A DNA stretch of 7,357 nucleotides from Oscillospiraceae bacterium (GTDB taxonomy: Bacteria > Bacillota > Clostridia > Oscillospirales > Ruminococcaceae), in assembly GCA_016302655.1 (NCBI GenBank), contig JAEDNF010000078.1, positions 1 to 7,357 of the forward strand. The letters run 5' to 3'. The notes below the pieces were generated by a model. The model was not told the origin of the DNA and made no database searches. It worked only from the letters and a program-made list of their open reading frames with translations. Shown here piece by piece: positions 4,981 through 7,357 of this stretch. Each line of letters opens with the position of its first letter. The stretch's first letter is position 1. Both the position numbers and the translations under genes were made by a program.

Positions 4981-6285
4981 CTATTCTCCGAGAATTGCGT
5001 CAAGAAGCTGATAGCCGTCTGTAGCAACAGTAGTTATAGCTACTCCGAGAGCCTGCTCAACATCGGATACGGTCTTATCGTCAAGGAAAAGGTCGCTGTT
5101 CGTTTTCAGCATATTCTCGGTTATCAGCAGTCTGCCGCCGAGCTTTTCTTTATACGGCATAAGCTGTGCTATTATATCTCCTGCCGTAAGTAGTCCGGCA
5201 ACGGTGATAGTTTCTCCGAAGAAGTCGTTACGGATGGTATAGACATCGACCCTTGTGTTAGGAAAATCCGATTTCAGCATTTTTCCGAGCGTATCGATAA
5301 GCGGTGCGGCAAGCACACCGGTAGCAATCGAAACCACACGCTGTTTATCATCGGTTTCGCCATACTCACGCTTATCGGCAAGTGCGTCAATAAACTCCTT
5401 TTGCAGACTTGCACACATTCCTACGCCGTTTTCAAACTGGTCAAAATCGCCGTAGAAATCGTAGTCGGGCATTTTGCGCTCTGCTGTCAGATAAAACTCA
5501 TCCGACGCATAAACTACTCTGTCACCGTATTTTTCATACATCATATTACCGAAAAGCTCAAGTGTATCAACTGCCGCCGACGCCGTCTGCTTGTTGAACA
5601 GCTCCAGCTTAGGCAGTTTTTCACGGAACTTTGTTATACCTACAGGCACACAGGCTATGCTCTTTACAGACGGATACAGCATACACAGATCGGTAAGCGT
5701 TTTTTCAAGCTCCTTGCCGTCGTTCAGTCCGGGACAAAGGACGATCTGAGTATTCAGCTCAATTCCTGCCGCCGCCATTTTATAAAGATAATCAAGACAT
5801 TTTCCTGCATTGGGATTTTTCGTGAGCTTAACACGAAGCTCGGGGTTAGTCGTATGCACCGATATATTCATCGGCAGTTTCATTTTTATTATTCTGTCAA
5901 CATCCTCATCGCTGAGGTTGGTCATTGTTATATAGTTTCCCTGAAGAAAGCTGAGACGGGAGTCGTCATCCTTGAAGTAAAGCGTATCCCTCATTCCCTT
6001 AGGAAGCTGATTTATAAAGCAGAACACGCAGTTGTTCTTGCAATGCTGTTTGCAATCCATAAGATAAGTCTCGAAATTAAGTCCGAGATCTTCGTACTCG
6101 CCTTTTTTTACAGTTACGGTTCTATCCTCAAGCTCAACTTTCAGTTTTTCTTCCGATGAATAGAACTGATAGTCAAGTATGTCGTGTATCGGGTTTTTGT
6201 TTATTGAAACAAGGCTGTCACCGGGTTTTATGTGTGCCTTGTCGGCAGGTGAGCCTTTATCAACGGATATTATCTTTACCGACAT
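4981..6285 (-). CDS. DUF512 family PDZ / radical-SAM iron-sulfur protein
   Basis: Predicted cytosolic iron-sulfur enzyme of unknown reaction, 434 residues. The N-terminal PDZ-like domain (about 1-60) shows GSPADKAHIKPGDSLVSIN (11-29). A radical-SAM-type cluster motif C82-x3-C86-x2-C89 (CKNNCVFC) follows, with a further Cys78 close by, then the family blocks QLPKGMRDTLYFKDDDSRLS (93-112), QGNYITMTN (115-123) and LCPGLNDG (183-190). The C-terminal DUF512 domain covers about 215-434. S-adenosylmethionine use is inferred from the Cys motif and fold family. The start at 6285 is chosen over the ATG at 6312 because AGAAAGGAA (6293-6301) lies 8 nt upstream of it and would otherwise be coding. The gene overlaps yfhO by 26 bp and precedes der, a linkage common in Clostridia. 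From that context a link to ribosome or RNA modification is possible, but this is speculation. Confidence 0.9.
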   Translation of the reverse strand: MSVKIISVDKGSPADKAHIKPGDSLVSINKNPIHDILDYQFYSSEEKLKVELEDRTVTVKKGEYEDLGLNFETYLMDCKQHCKNNCVFCFINQLPKGMRDTLYFKDDDSRLSFLQGNYITMTNLSDEDVDRIIKMKLPMNISVHTTNPELRVKLTKNPNAGKCLDYLYKMAAAGIELNTQIVLCPGLNDGKELEKTLTDLCMLYPSVKSIACVPVGITKFREKLPKLELFNKQTASAAVDTLELFGNMMYEKYGDRVVYASDEFYLTAERKMPDYDFYGDFDQFENGVGMCASLQKEFIDALADKREYGETDDKQRVVSIATGVLAAPLIDTLGKMLKSDFPNTRVDVYTIRNDFFGETITVAGLLTAGDIIAQLMPYKEKLGGRLLITENMLKTNSDLFLDDKTVSDVEQALGVAITTVATDGYQLLDAILGE

Positions 6286-7357
6286 TTCCGTGTTCCTTTC
6301 TGTAGCATACAAAGGCGTATATAACGAGTGCTGTTACGGCAACTGCTGTAATAACAGCGCCTTCTTTAAAGCCTCTTACATTATAACAAAGCTTTATTTC
6401 GTGGTCGCCGCACGGTACTCTGACGCCTACGCATCCATTATTTATATTATACACTTTTGTTTGCGTACCGTCAATATAAGCGCTCCAGTTTTCGTTATAA
6501 GATACGCTGAAAAATACTATATTTTCTTTGTCTGTCTTTATTTTTGCCGTGAGACCGTTTGTATCCTTTTCGCAATAATAAGCGGCAGACTCTCTTCTTT
6601 CGCTTGCAAGCTGTTTATAGCTTTCATCGGATATAGTATCTCCGGCTGAAGCACTTATATCTGTCAGAATGTCGGAAAACTCACTTGTATCGCTAACGAT
6701 GAGAGCTTTCATATAAAGGCGTTGTTTTTGATCATTGTCGTCAAGTGCCAAGAATGCGTCACGGGATATCATACTATCATAAGTAAATCCCATAGGGATA
6801 TACTCGGGATTTTCGTATATGGTATAGTTTCCCATCTTTCCGACTGCTTTCAGTCCGTCATATTTATCGCCTGTTTCGCCGAGTCCGGCAAAATATTTTA
6901 CAGACAGAACATCACACAGTTCTCTGTTGTCAAAAGTAATCCTGTTATAAACACCGCTCTCATATCCGAGACCACTATCATCAAGGAACTGTTTAAAACC
7001 AATATCATGCAGGCTGTTCAGGTGAGACGGCGACTCTACACCTAAAACAAGATTACTATTTGTTGCCGATAAAGCAACTCTCAATTCACCGTTCCTGCAT
7101 TCAATAGGTAATTCCTCACCAAATGCATAAGCTGCTGTATTTGCTTCATTACTCGGTATGCTTGAATAAAGATACTGTGTCATAACTCCGAAACACATAT
7201 AAACGCATATCACCGTAAAAATATACAGTTTGGGCAGAAAATCCTTGTCACGCTTTGACTTTACTACGACAACAAGCAGGATAACAGATACTATCGTAAC
7301 GGCAAAATGCAGGATATTCTGATATACGCTGAAGCTTGCTCTTTTGGATATAGAATT
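6260..7357 (-). CDS. YfhO family membrane protein, C-terminal part (5' end outside window)
   Basis: The reading frame stays open to the window edge at 7357, so the GTG at 7213 is an internal codon, not the start. The visible 365 residues are the C-terminal portion; family members are usually about 850-900 long. Residues about 17-33 and 44-62 are membrane helices. A large domain (about 65-330), presumably outside the membrane, follows, and a last helix (about 333-352) is followed by a short charged tail. The block ENWSAYIDG followed by GVRVPCGDHEIKLCY is the typical YfhO C-terminus (NWS-Y-DG ... P-G-H-I-L-Y), a beta-rich domain just before the final helix. YfhO proteins are GT-C-type glycosyltransferases; in Bacillus subtilis YfhO is needed for lipoteichoic acid glycosylation. 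The substrate here is unknown. The stop codon lies 26 bp inside the DUF512 gene, implying translational coupling. Confidence 0.85.
   Translation of the reverse strand, partial: NSISKRASFSVYQNILHFAVTIVSVILLVVVVKSKRDKDFLPKLYIFTVICVYMCFGVMTQYLYSSIPSNEANTAAYAFGEELPIECRNGELRVALSATNSNLVLGVESPSHLNSLHDIGFKQFLDDSGLGYESGVYNRITFDNRELCDVLSVKYFAGLGETGDKYDGLKAVGKMGNYTIYENPEYIPMGFTYDSMISRDAFLALDDNDQKQRLYMKALIVSDTSEFSDILTDISASAGDTISDESYKQLASERRESAAYYCEKDTNGLTAKIKTDKENIVFFSVSYNENWSAYIDGTQTKVYNINNGCVGVRVPCGDHEIKLCYNVRGFKEGAVITAVAVTALVIYAFVCYRKEHGNVGKDNIR
6293..6301 (-). promoter_or_regulatory. Shine-Dalgarno that sets the DUF512 gene start
   Basis: AGAAAGGAA on the minus strand lies 8 nt before the ATG at 6285, and inside the end of yfhO. 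It moves the start 27 nt downstream of the longest possible frame, which removes a non-conserved nine-residue extension in front of the PDZ domain. Confidence 0.8.

Noticed and set aside
4983..4995. Perfect palindrome ATTCTC-C-GAGAAT at the end of the DUF512 gene, considered as a terminator
   Set aside because: The one-base centre leaves only a weak 5-bp RNA stem with a 3-nt loop, and no U-run follows in the direction of transcription.
5401..6159. 252-residue open frame on the plus strand opposite the DUF512 gene
   Set aside because: It is wholly antisense to a conserved coding sequence, lacks a ribosome-binding site and has no recognisable domain.
7211..7213. GTG as the start codon of the yfhO-like gene
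   Set aside because: The frame is open from here to the window edge and encodes another membrane helix and linker typical of the family, so the gene begins outside the window.

Overview
This window comes from a low-to-mid GC Gram-positive genome, most likely a Clostridia member near Ruminococcus (Oscillospiraceae). That assignment rests on the DUF512 protein / der / plsY / gpsA gene order, the repeated strong Shine-Dalgarno sequence AGAAAGGA, and the protein sequences. It is an inference from recognised families; no search was run. The content is mostly core-genome housekeeping, and I see no defence system, mobile element, CRISPR array, tRNA or rRNA.

Region 1 (1-1545) is putP, a sodium/proline symporter on the minus strand. 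It is complete, with its stop codon almost at the window edge.

Region 2 (1546-1736) is a compact divergent control region. On the minus strand it carries a near-consensus putP promoter (TTGCAA, 17 nt, TAGAAT). Next to that lie a perfect AT-rich palindrome and a perfect GC-centred dyad (TGTCCG, 6 nt, CGGACA). The dyad sits where the -35 element of a plus-strand extended -10 promoter should be. That second promoter drives a small gene for a single-pass membrane protein of 61 residues (1737-1922) with no recognised function.

Region 3 (1923-7357) is a tightly packed minus-strand cluster. In transcription order it holds the 3' part of a yfhO-like membrane glycosyltransferase gene, a DUF512 PDZ/radical-SAM protein gene, der (ribosome-assembly GTPase), plsY (glycerol-3-phosphate acyltransferase) and gpsA (glycerol-3-phosphate dehydrogenase). 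Junctions are a 26-bp overlap, then gaps of 66, 6 and 16 nt, so one operon is likely, with its promoter outside the window. GpsA makes sn-glycerol-3-phosphate and PlsY acylates it to lysophosphatidic acid, so the last two genes form consecutive steps of phospholipid synthesis.

The most interesting structure is at the gpsA / small-gene junction. The two stop codons abut as TGA|TCA. The gpsA intrinsic terminator (12-bp stem plus U-rich tail) lies wholly inside the convergent small gene, so the two transcripts must overlap antisense. No plus-strand terminator is visible for the small gene.
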